A stretch of DNA of 7,826 nucleotides from Planctomycetota bacterium (GCA_021160785.1 JAGHBX010000309.1:1-7826); one strand, 5' to 3'; counted from the first letter of the stretch, positions 1 through 6,719 are shown. A program made the numbers and translations. The notes: generated by a model not told the origin, from the letters alone.

Positions 1-96
1 AAAAGGCTTTAAAAAAAAACGGTTTTTTGTAATAATAAAGCTGTTTGGAAAAAGGTTTATTCCGCATGGGGGTTTTCGGTGCAAAAAATATTTTAC

Positions 97-125
97 TGGA
101 AATTTTGCCTTTGATGCGTTATAAT
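97..125 (+). promoter_or_regulatory. Predicted sigma70-type promoter
   Basis: A perfect TATAAT -10 box lies at 120-125. The hexamer TGGAAA at 97-102 matches four of six bases of the TTGACA -35 consensus, with a 17-bp spacer. Transcription would start near 131-133 and read into the VTC-domain gene. The surrounding AT-rich DNA fits a promoter. No operator or activator site was recognised. Confidence 0.5.
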
Positions 126-155
126 TGTTAGTGCAAGGTTAGCTTTGTCGGTTGG

Positions 156-221
156 GGCCTAAAACCGCCCTGACAGGCTCAGAAATCGGGAAAAAGGCCG
201 AAAAAAAGTGTAACGATTCGG
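156..221 (+). promoter_or_regulatory. Possible structured RNA leader with two alternative folds
   Basis: Three nested complementary segments can form one long interrupted hairpin: GGCCT (156-160) with AGGCC (195-199), CCG (165-167) with CGG (187-189), and CTGA (170-173) with TCAG (179-182). The outer internal loop is A-rich on both sides. A competing stem, CCGAA (198-202) with TTCGG (217-221), shares bases 198-199 with the first fold, so the two exclude each other. I do not recognise a named riboswitch class. Short stems like these can arise by chance, so this is only a candidate. Confidence 0.22.
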
Positions 222-355
222 ATGAGGGCCGACTCTTTTAACACATACGCGGGCATTTTCTTGCAAGGTCTGTGCCATAAGTATGAGGCGAACTTGTCTG
301 AATTGTGTTGAGGGCATGTGATAAGGCCTTGGAAGTGGATGTGGCAGGTTGTGAA

Positions 356-1219
356 ATGACGACTGGCGATAAGCCAAAACCAGTTTCTTCAACAGGTACG
401 GCGCCTGAGATCGGGTTGGGTGTCGCTAAGTCTGCGCACGGCAAGGACACGACGCTTGCGTGTCGTTACGAGTTGAAGTACCGGATACCCGAAGCCAAGG
501 CCCGGGCGATCGCCGAGTACGTTAAGTCATATATTCACATGGATCGATACGCCAAGCTTCAGCCGAGAGGCGAGTATCCGATAGTGAGCCTGTATCTGGA
601 TTCGGACGGTTTCCGCCTGGCTCGTGAGACACTTGAAGGAAAGAAGAATCGGTTCAAGCTGCGAATCCGTGGGTATAGCGATAATCCGGAGTCGCCGTGC
701 TTTTTTGAAGTAAAACGCAGAATAAACGAGGTGATCCTTAAGAGCCGGGCCCGTGTGCGGCAGGAGGACATATCGCCTATTCTTCAAACAGGTCGTCCGC
801 CGTCGGGTTATAAGGGCGACGCCAAGGTGCTTAGACAGTTTTTGCTGTATACGCAATATATTGGTGCGAAACCGATGGTGCTTGTACGGTACATGCGCCA
901 GGCGTTCGAGGGTGATTCCGATAACCGTGTTCGGGTAACGTTTGACCGGCAGATATATTTCAAGATCAGCCGAAAGCCGAAAGTGGAACTCAACAGCCGC
1001 GGCTGGCAGTCGGCGAGGCTGGATTGTGTTGTTCTGGAGATTAAGTTTACGGCGAAATATCCCGCATGGCTCAGTAATATGGTTAAGGTGTTCGATCTCA
1101 AGCGAGGCGGGATGTCGAAGTACGCTTCTTCAGTCAAGAAATCCTGCGATATGGGTTTTTGTGCACCGCAGGCATACAGTTACGGTACGCCTCAATTGAC
1201 GGGGTATTTAGATGGATAG
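356..1219 (+). CDS. VTC domain protein, polyphosphate polymerase-like
   Basis: This is a cytoplasmic VTC-type triphosphate-tunnel (TTM-fold) protein. In yeast Vtc4 this fold builds polyphosphate from ATP; activity of bacterial members is mostly inferred. Numbered from a GTG at 305, the tunnel motifs appear in order: ELKYRI (56-61), SLYLDS (95-100), FKLRIRGY (117-124), FFEVKRR (133-139), VRYMRQAF (194-201), RVRVTFD (208-214), VLEIKF (243-248) and SKY (271-273). These supply the basic and acidic residues expected to bind nucleotide, phosphate chain and metal, including R118/R120, K137, R198, R210, E245 and K272. There is no SPX sensor and no membrane helix. I prefer the ATG at 356, 7 nt after CAGG; GTGs at 305 and 341 are alternatives, and the N-terminal ~50 residues are unconserved in appearance. 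It overlaps the DUF4956 gene by 8 bp, so the two are probably translationally coupled. Confidence 0.85.
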   Translation: MTTGDKPKPVSSTGTAPEIGLGVAKSAHGKDTTLACRYELKYRIPEAKARAIAEYVKSYIHMDRYAKLQPRGEYPIVSLYLDSDGFRLARETLEGKKNRFKLRIRGYSDNPESPCFFEVKRRINEVILKSRARVRQEDISPILQTGRPPSGYKGDAKVLRQFLLYTQYIGAKPMVLVRYMRQAFEGDSDNRVRVTFDRQIYFKISRKPKVELNSRGWQSARLDCVVLEIKFTAKYPAWLSNMVKVFDLKRGGMSKYASSVKKSCDMGFCAPQAYSYGTPQLTGYLDG

Positions 1220-1907
1220 GGTATTACAATTTCTGGAAGGCGGAACATCTGCCGATGTGTTTACGACACAGACGGTGTTGCTGTCGCTGCTTCTGGCTTT
1301 CGTATTGGGTCAGGCGCTGGCGTGGGTTTACTATTTCACTCACAGCGGGCTTTCGTACTCGAAGTCTTTTGTTCAATCGCTGATACTGATCACGGTTGTC
1401 ATCTCCATGGTGATGTCGACGATAGCTGGTAGTTTTGTAACGGCCGTCGGTCTGATGGGCGCTCTTTCGATCATTCGATTTCGTAATATGATCAAGGACA
1501 CTCGCGACATAGCGTTTATTTTCTGCGCCCTCGTCATCGGAATGGCGAGCGGCTCCCAGCGTTACAAGGTAGCTATAATGGGCACTGTTGTACTTATTGC
1601 AATCATTATTTATCTTCACCTTACTGACTTCGGAAAGCACAAACCCCACAACGGTTTCCTGCGTTTCAGTATGACGGAGCACATCGGTCCCAAACACCCT
1701 GTCCCGCTGGTTCTGAAGCGTTTTTGTCGCCACTTCACTCTTATCTCGGCGCAGGACGGGGATTTCGGGAGTCCTGATGTCGAATACGCCTACCAGGTAA
1801 TGATACGCAGTGCGGAGCGGAACGAGCAAATGCTGTCGGAACTTCAGAAGGTGGAAGGTGTCAAAAATATCAGCTTGACTATGCAGGAACAACTGCTGGA
1901 GGTGTAG
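1212..1907 (+). CDS. DUF4956 family integral membrane protein
   Basis: This 231-residue inner-membrane protein has about four or five hydrophobic segments (roughly 19-41, 53-73, 76-90, 100-115 and 119-138) and a soluble C-terminal domain (about 145-231). The family hallmark is the stretch from GALSIIRFRN (83-92) through KDTRDIAF to ALVIGMASG (106-114), a conserved loop flanked by membrane segments. The C-terminal end, with YQVMIRS and a VEGVKNISL strand, resembles a small ACT-like alpha/beta fold. DUF4956 genes are, to my recollection, commonly next to VTC-domain genes in bacteria, and here the start codon lies inside the preceding gene. GGGG at 1201-1204 gives a ribosome site 7 nt before the ATG. 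The molecular function is unknown. From context it could anchor the VTC protein and pass its product through the membrane, as the membrane part of yeast VTC proteins is thought to do. Confidence 0.88.
   Translation: MDRVLQFLEGGTSADVFTTQTVLLSLLLAFVLGQALAWVYYFTHSGLSYSKSFVQSLILITVVISMVMSTIAGSFVTAVGLMGALSIIRFRNMIKDTRDIAFIFCALVIGMASGSQRYKVAIMGTVVLIAIIIYLHLTDFGKHKPHNGFLRFSMTEHIGPKHPVPLVLKRFCRHFTLISAQDGDFGSPDVEYAYQVMIRSAERNEQMLSELQKVEGVKNISLTMQEQLLEV
1898..1904 (+). promoter_or_regulatory. Strong Shine-Dalgarno site of the HlyD-family gene
   Basis: GGAGGTG lies at the very end of the DUF4956 gene, 10 nt before the ATG at 1915. A second purine-rich segment, AGGAAAAGG, directly precedes the start codon. 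This supports 1915 as the start and indicates tight co-translation with the upstream gene. Confidence 0.6.
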
Positions 1908-1914
1908 GAAAAGG

Positions 1915-3075
1915 ATGAAAAGAGCAGGAGTTAGTATTTTGAGACACGGTCGTCTGAGTCTTCACATCGTGCCGATATTGGTGTGGCTTGCCGCTTTGGC
2001 ATGTGTCGTTCAACTGTTTAGTCTTCAGTCGCGGCGTTTTGAGGTTCTGGGCATCGCCCAGGGTCGTATGCGTCAGGTTCAGGCGACGGTGACGGGCAGG
2101 CTTGTCGATGTGAAGGTTGAATTGTTCGAGGAAGTCCAGGCCGGTCAGGTGCTGGCTGTGCTGGACACCCTGACTGAAACGGAACATCTACAGCCTGAGA
2201 TTGCGGCAAAGAAGGCTGTCTATGAGGCGGAGATACAACGACTCGAGGCCGACTTGAACTCGGCGCACGATCTTTTCACGCTGCAGGCGGCCCAGAGGCA
2301 GACTGAATTGAGCGACAGATACCTGCAACTGTCAACGGAGGTGCAAAAAGCGCATACTGTCGTGCTCGAGTTGAAGGCTGTGCAGGAGCCGGACCGAATC
2401 AAGCTTGCGGAGATGGAGCTTAAGGTCAAGAGCTTCATGGTGCAGAATTTGATAGAGCAGGACAATGCGGCCGTTTACAATTACAAGATGCTGCAGTTGC
2501 AGTATGACGCACTGGCAAAGAAAATAGAAGAGAACGATAAGCTTCTGGCCAAGTCGGAAGAGGATCTGCGGAAAGCCGAAGACCAACGTGAAGCGTTTGC
2601 CAAACAGCAGCCGCCGGACGCATCTCTGGATCGTACGCTGGAGCCGATTCGTCGTGCTATAGTCGTGCAGCAAAAGCGAATCGCCGAATTGTCGGTTGAA
2701 CGTGAGCCGGTGATATTGCGGGTGCCGTTTGCGGGTCTGGTGAGTGAAATCGTGCACAGGGCGGGCGAGGTAATTTTGCCCGGCGATGCGGTGCTTACGA
2801 TATCCGAGAACAAGCCTCGTGAGATTGCCGCCTGGGTCAGTGAGAGCCAGGCGAACGTCATCCAGAAGGACATGAGGGTGAGACTGGTTAAGAACAGCGA
2901 ACCGCCGCAGATCGCCAATTCTCAGGTGGTCTATCTTGGGCCTAACGTGGAACTGGTGCCGCAGCGTTTGTGGGACAGTCCTGACACTCCAAAGTGGGGG
3001 CGGCGTATGCTGATAGGGATTCATGCCGATATGAAGCTTTTGCCCGGTGAGGTTGTGGGCATAAGGCAACTGTAA
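1915..3075 (+). CDS. HlyD-family membrane fusion (periplasmic adaptor) protein
   Basis: This 386-residue protein has the normal architecture of HlyD/EmrA-type adaptors, which bridge an inner-membrane transporter to an outer-membrane channel. A single signal-anchor helix spans about 15-37. The first half of a biotinyl-lipoyl domain follows (TVTGRLVDVKV near 58-68, then VQAGQVLAVLD at 74-84). A long charged alpha-helical coiled-coil hairpin covers about 88-262. The second lipoyl half contains VPFAGLVSEIVHRAGEVILPGD (270-291, motif positions approximate), and a beta-barrel domain runs to the C-terminus (about 300-386). It starts 7 bp after the DUF4956 stop. No ABC, MFS or RND transporter gene is visible beside it, so its inner-membrane partner may be the DUF4956 protein and its outer-membrane partner the secretin. 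Both partnerships are inferred from position only. Confidence 0.85.
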   Translation: MKRAGVSILRHGRLSLHIVPILVWLAALACVVQLFSLQSRRFEVLGIAQGRMRQVQATVTGRLVDVKVELFEEVQAGQVLAVLDTLTETEHLQPEIAAKKAVYEAEIQRLEADLNSAHDLFTLQAAQRQTELSDRYLQLSTEVQKAHTVVLELKAVQEPDRIKLAEMELKVKSFMVQNLIEQDNAAVYNYKMLQLQYDALAKKIEENDKLLAKSEEDLRKAEDQREAFAKQQPPDASLDRTLEPIRRAIVVQQKRIAELSVEREPVILRVPFAGLVSEIVHRAGEVILPGDAVLTISENKPREIAAWVSESQANVIQKDMRVRLVKNSEPPQIANSQVVYLGPNVELVPQRLWDSPDTPKWGRRMLIGIHADMKLLPGEVVGIRQL

Positions 3076-3123
3076 GTCTCGGCGACGAGCCGGTTGCAAC
3101 GGGGTAAGAAGCACGGATGATTT

Positions 3124-3152
3124 CAAAACCACAGGATGTGAGTGGGTTTTTT
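3124..3152 (+). terminator. Weak intrinsic terminator or attenuator candidate between adaptor and secretin genes
   Basis: CAAAACCAC (3124-3132) can pair with GTGGGTTTT (3142-3150) with one bulged G, around a 9-nt loop, followed by an unbroken run of six T (3147-3152). The stem is AT-rich and partly overlaps the T-run, so termination would be incomplete at best. It may lower secretin expression relative to the first three genes. Confidence 0.25.
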
Positions 3153-3168
3153 GTGAGCACATATTTGC

Positions 3169-3173
3169 GAGGG
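3169..3173 (+). promoter_or_regulatory. Ribosome binding site deciding the secretin start
   Basis: GAGGG lies 8 nt before the ATG at 3182. This start places a hydrophobic signal sequence at the protein's N-terminus, as an outer-membrane protein requires, which makes it the preferred start. Confidence 0.6.
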
Positions 3174-3181
3174 TTTTGTAA

Positions 3182-4846
3182 ATGTTTGGAATTGACAAAT
3201 ACTATTTCCGGAAGACGACGGTGGTGTTTTGCGTTGTTTTGTTATTGGCGTGTACGGTCGGTTTTTGCTCGGGGGCAACGAACCCGGTCGAAAACGACAG
3301 GGGCGTCGGTGTCGCGCAGGAACGATTGCGCACAAAGATAACATACAGTTGTGTCGATAAGCCTATCGAAGATGTGCTTGACGATCTCGCCAAGGAAGCG
3401 AATCTGTCCATTGTGAGGAGTCTCCATGTTACCGGCCCGCTTACTTTGCAGGTTACCGATGTCCCCCTGGAGGAGGTTCTGAGCAATATTCTGGCAGCGA
3501 ATAATTTTACCTATGTTGCAACGCCAAGCATGATTCGGGTGGTTCCGCTGAGCGAGGCGGCTACCTTGCGGGAAGAGGTCGTTACCGAGGTCTACCGGAT
3601 TACGTACGCCAACGTTGAGGAGGTAGCGAAGGCATTGCAGAGTTTCGTGTCGGACCAGGGCAGGGTCGCAGTGAACACGGGAACAAGCCATATTGTGGTA
3701 ACCGACACGGCGGACAGGATAAAGGCGGTGGGCAAGTTTATCGAACGGATCGACTGTGAGACGCAACAGGTGCTTGTTGAGGTGCGGATTTACGATATTA
3801 TCTCGAACGATGCGTTTGAAATTGAGCCCAAGTGGAAGATCGAGCGAAACGCCGACACTGTTACGACAAAACACAGCGGATCAAGCAAGGGGAGTACATC
3901 GTCAGGCATAGAGTCTGAGACTTCTACTAACATTGATTCTTCCAGCGCTATCCCCCTGGACTATGTGGGCGCTATCCCCGTGTTCGGCAACACCGAAACC
4001 TCCACAAATAATGATTCATGGCTGTCGAGCGGTATAGAAGACTCGCAAAAGACGTCGAAGGAGTGGGAGCGGAAGAGGCGTAAACCTGTTTTCGGAGGAG
4101 CTTTTGACCGTAAGGATGGCGGCACAATCAGTGTCAGTCTTCTCAATAACGCGATTGATCTGGATTTTGTGCTGACCATGCTTCACAGTCTCGAAGAGGC
4201 GAAGCTTCTTGCGAGTCCTCGTGTTATGGTGCTGGACAATGAGACGGCATTGTTCGAGACGGTTCGTGAGATACCGTACACGGAGCGGACGACAACGGCG
4301 GGCAGTGCGGGGACTATTACTTCGACGAAGTTCAAGCCTGTTGGCGTGAAACTGAATGTTACGCCTCACATTGCTCGAGACGGCATGATACGGTTGAAGA
4401 TCGAGCCGGAATTCGGCGTGGTTGTTGAGTTGAACGACGACGGTGCGCCGACGATCGATACGCGTCGTGCGGTTACGACAAACATCATCAAGGACGGCCA
4501 GACGATCGTATTAGGCGGGCTTCGCAAGAGCGAAATGCGCAAGGAAGTCGACAAGGTTCCGCTGCTTGGCGATCTGCCCGTTCTGGGCGGTCTTTTCCGG
4601 AGCGAATCGGAATCTGAGATGACGACAGAGCTGGTGGTATTCATCACGACAACGATTGTCGAGAGCCCGAATATGTCCAAGGCCGAGCAGATGCGGCTGG
4701 ATACGACGAGTCGTATGATTTATGAAATGGCCAAGCCGGAGGCGGACACAAGCAAGACCGGCAAACAAAAGAAGGCGGCTGGTCAGCCTGAGAAAGTAAC
4801 CCATGAGTATATCGACGAGTGGATCAAGGCCAGGATGAAGAAGTAG
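3182..4846 (+). CDS. Secretin (type II/III secretion or PilQ-like outer-membrane pore)
   Basis: This 554-residue protein belongs to the GspD/PilQ/PulD secretin family, which forms large outer-membrane rings. The N-terminal hydrophobic segment (about 12-30) is a signal sequence. It contains L-L-A-C (21-24), a possible lipobox, but cleavage near A32 is equally possible. An STN-type N0 domain covers about 50-122 (PIEDVLDDLAKEANL, VPLEEVLSNIL). One N1/NolW-type domain follows at about 134-195 (VYRITYANVEEVAKALQSF, then IVVTDTADRI). The secretin core spans about 196-205 and 313-495, with LLASPRVMVLDN (342-353), GVKLNVTPHI (388-397), the IIKDGQTIVLGGL strand (435-447) and the classic VPLLGDLPVLGGLF (459-472). 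About 100 residues rich in Ser, Thr, Asn and charge interrupt the core at 210-312. The C-terminal tail (515-554) is Lys-rich. No ATPase, pseudopilin or pilus genes are adjacent, so it is not part of a complete type II system here. The context suggests an exit pore for the preceding genes. Confidence 0.92.
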   Translation: MFGIDKYYFRKTTVVFCVVLLLACTVGFCSGATNPVENDRGVGVAQERLRTKITYSCVDKPIEDVLDDLAKEANLSIVRSLHVTGPLTLQVTDVPLEEVLSNILAANNFTYVATPSMIRVVPLSEAATLREEVVTEVYRITYANVEEVAKALQSFVSDQGRVAVNTGTSHIVVTDTADRIKAVGKFIERIDCETQQVLVEVRIYDIISNDAFEIEPKWKIERNADTVTTKHSGSSKGSTSSGIESETSTNIDSSSAIPLDYVGAIPVFGNTETSTNNDSWLSSGIEDSQKTSKEWERKRRKPVFGGAFDRKDGGTISVSLLNNAIDLDFVLTMLHSLEEAKLLASPRVMVLDNETALFETVREIPYTERTTTAGSAGTITSTKFKPVGVKLNVTPHIARDGMIRLKIEPEFGVVVELNDDGAPTIDTRRAVTTNIIKDGQTIVLGGLRKSEMRKEVDKVPLLGDLPVLGGLFRSESESEMTTELVVFITTTIVESPNMSKAEQMRLDTTSRMIYEMAKPEADTSKTGKQKKAAGQPEKVTHEYIDEWIKARMKK

Positions 4847-4862
4847 CCGGGTCAGCAGGAAA

Positions 4863-6719
4863 TCAGGACTCGACATCTGCGAGTGTGTTTTTGACTTTTT
4901 GGAGGGCGGCGACTGCGAAGATGAGGGGGTAAAGTTCTTCGTAGTACCAGAGTCCGGCAAAATACAGACCGATTGGGGCGGGATGTATGCGGTCGGGATT
5001 CTCCGTATGCTGCATCAGCCATTGGGCGGCCGGGTAAACGGCCTGCCGCATCTTTTCAACAGGCAAGGCAAAAGTCTTTGCGAAACTTTCGTCGTGTATT
5101 GTGCGGAGCAGCAGGGCGGCCAACGCCTCGGTTGCAAGGGCGGTCTCTTCAATTGACGCCGCCGCAGAGCCTACTCCCCCCCACGAGCCGTCATCGCCCT
5201 GTATCTCAAGCAGCCATTGGACCGCCGCGGCGATGTTTGGCTCGACGCCGTTGATGAACCGCATCGGCAGGCGGTTTAGCCCCAGGAGCACACGTGCGGC
5301 ACCGTAGACAGGGTTTTCCTTTTGCGGGTTTGATTCATTTCCGAACCACAGCGGTATCCATGCGCCGTCGGGTGTTTGATTTTGCTTGAGGAAAACGACC
5401 GCTCGTCGCATTGCTTTTTCGGTGCGTTTTTTTGCAGGCGCGGGTAACTGTTCGAGCCACAGGCTCCATGCGGCAAGGGCGTGGGCGGTCAGGTCGGGGG
5501 CGCTTCGGTCGAAGGGCAGCCTGCCCCAGCCTTTGCAGAAAGTGGGGATTCCGCCATCGCGGTTTTGAATGTCAAGCAGCCATTTGACGCCGGCAAATGC
5601 CTGGCCGGTAACGTCGTCGTCGGGCCCGGTGAGATTGTGCATTGCGATGAGAGCGCCCGCTGTGTCATCGGCGTCGGGGACGGCGCCTGCCAGGTCGGTC
5701 CAGGCCCAGCCGCCGGGTGCGGCATGGGTAAAGGCGTGCTCGGCGTGATACTGCCGGCCTAACAGCCAGATCAGGGTGTGCTGACGGTTTTTGTGTGAAA
5801 GCAGCGTTTTGTAATCGGGCGCCTGGGCGAGGGCGTTTACCGATAAGGTCGTCAGCCATGTCGCAAGGTCCGTGTCGATGGGCCAACTCCCGTCGGACCT
5901 GACGGATTTGACGAGGAATTCAATGCCCTTTGAGACAACGGTGCTGTCTTTTTGGTCTGCGGCGACCAGGGTCATAACGACAAAGCTCGTCAGGGGCGTC
6001 GCCTCGAGGAAGCCGCCGTTTTGCGGCTGGATGTTTTGGAGGATTCGCAGGGTTTTGTTCTGCGTCAGGCGGCGAATGAATCTTACCAAGCGGTTGGCGG
6101 GCGGATTATTATGGAAGTTCGCCTGGCCGATCGCGATTAGCGCCGGCAGTGCGTAACTTACGACATTTAGATTGAGCCATTTGAACAGTTGATGCGGCAG
6201 GGCGGCCAGCTCGAAGGGCAGGGGTTTTACATAAGGCCAGGGATTGTCGCCCAGGCGTCCGGCGATGGCGCACATCGTCAGGATGGGAACCGAAAATGTA
6301 CGGTCGGCGCCGTAGCTTGCATAGATCGCTTCGACGAGCGCGTCGGTTTCAAGCGAGCCGGCTCGCTTTGTGAGCCAAACTTCTGCGCGTGATATTGCGC
6401 TGTCCGAGGTTTGTGTTTGGCTTGTCGCGGTAAAGGCCGCCCAGCAGAGCATTGTTGTGCTGATATTGCTTTGACTGCGGATCGTGTCGCCCCATCCGCC
6501 GTCGGGGTTTTGATTTTGCACGAGCCAGTTGAGGCCATTTGCGATGAGCGATTGATATTGGACGGGATCGACTGTTGAAAGGGCAAAGACGGCGGTTGCG
6601 GTGGCCAGGGCGCTGCTTGAAAGTCGGCCTCTCCAGTGGGTGGATTCGCCGCGCAAATTCACCAGACGGCTCTTCAGGTCGTTGAGCTTTTCGTCAAGAT
6701 GCTTTTGGTCAATATCCAT
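4863..6719 (-). CDS. Class II terpene cyclase, squalene-hopene cyclase family
   Basis: This 618-residue protein is close to the usual ~630 residues of squalene-hopene cyclases, which protonate and cyclise squalene at the membrane to make hopanoids. The catalytic acid motif is present as D-A-D-D-T-A at 349-354, with D351 as the expected proton donor. H413 in APDLTAH matches the histidine that pairs with it in the Alicyclobacillus enzyme. QW-type repeats occur at about 62-76 (QNQNPDGGW), 226-237, 266-279 (SVRSDGSW), 378-391, 441-454 (NQTPDGAW) and 500-514 (IQGDDGSWGG), as expected for the two alpha-barrel domains. Several aromatic pocket residues of hopene synthases appear replaced, so the substrate or product may differ. 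The start codon shares one base with the stop of the upstream repeat-protein gene (TAATG), which indicates coupling. It is probably a hopanoid or related triterpene cyclase. Confidence 0.85.
   Translation of the reverse strand: MDIDQKHLDEKLNDLKSRLVNLRGESTHWRGRLSSSALATATAVFALSTVDPVQYQSLIANGLNWLVQNQNPDGGWGDTIRSQSNISTTMLCWAAFTATSQTQTSDSAISRAEVWLTKRAGSLETDALVEAIYASYGADRTFSVPILTMCAIAGRLGDNPWPYVKPLPFELAALPHQLFKWLNLNVVSYALPALIAIGQANFHNNPPANRLVRFIRRLTQNKTLRILQNIQPQNGGFLEATPLTSFVVMTLVAADQKDSTVVSKGIEFLVKSVRSDGSWPIDTDLATWLTTLSVNALAQAPDYKTLLSHKNRQHTLIWLLGRQYHAEHAFTHAAPGGWAWTDLAGAVPDADDTAGALIAMHNLTGPDDDVTGQAFAGVKWLLDIQNRDGGIPTFCKGWGRLPFDRSAPDLTAHALAAWSLWLEQLPAPAKKRTEKAMRRAVVFLKQNQTPDGAWIPLWFGNESNPQKENPVYGAARVLLGLNRLPMRFINGVEPNIAAAVQWLLEIQGDDGSWGGVGSAAASIEETALATEALAALLLRTIHDESFAKTFALPVEKMRQAVYPAAQWLMQHTENPDRIHPAPIGLYFAGLWYYEELYPLIFAVAALQKVKNTLADVES

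Larger units (their letters stand above)
1..355. other. AT-rich intergenic region and 5' leader of the forward operon
   Basis: I find no convincing gene here. The first 130 bases are strongly AT-rich compared with the genes. Near the left edge there is an imperfect inverted repeat: GGCTTTA (5-11) can pair with TAAAGCT (36-42), enclosing an A-run facing a T-run. This could be the tail of a terminator for a gene to the left, but that cannot be judged at the window edge. From about 131 onward the sequence would be transcribed as a leader of roughly 200 nt before the first start codon. A GTG-initiated extension of the first gene (from 305) is open but lacks a Shine-Dalgarno sequence, so I treat it as probably untranslated. 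Confidence 0.6.

Noticed and set aside
130..304. A known riboswitch class (for example cyclic-di-GMP) in the leader
   Set aside because: I could not match the conserved core motifs of any class I know, only generic short stems.
305..355. GTG-initiated N-terminal extension of the VTC-domain gene
   Set aside because: No Shine-Dalgarno sequence precedes the GTG at 305, the added residues do not resemble a VTC domain or signal, and the ATG at 356 has a CAGG at proper distance. Not excluded outright.
159..450. Short reverse-strand open frames in the leader and start of the first gene
   Set aside because: No ribosome sites, no protein-like pattern, and they overlap the promoter-proximal leader and the VTC-domain gene.
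1224..1892. A 222-codon open frame antisense to the DUF4956 gene
   Set aside because: Its composition is that of a mirror frame (many Arg, His, Gln), and the forward frame has membrane segments and a family signature.
2332..3198. A 288-codon open frame antisense to the HlyD-family gene
   Set aside because: It has no recognisable domain, is rich in His, Arg and Leu as expected of a complementary frame, and lies opposite a gene with clear family features.
3182..4846. Part of a complete type II secretion or type IV pilus locus
   Set aside because: No ATPase, inner-membrane platform, pseudopilin or prepilin peptidase gene is present in the window, and the neighbours are of other families.
5180..6540. 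Recurrent similar short DNA segments in the cyclase gene (variants of CAGCCATT and GTCGGGGTTTTGA)
   Set aside because: They encode the QW-type protein repeats of the cyclase family and are explained by the protein; they are not mobile or CRISPR repeats.
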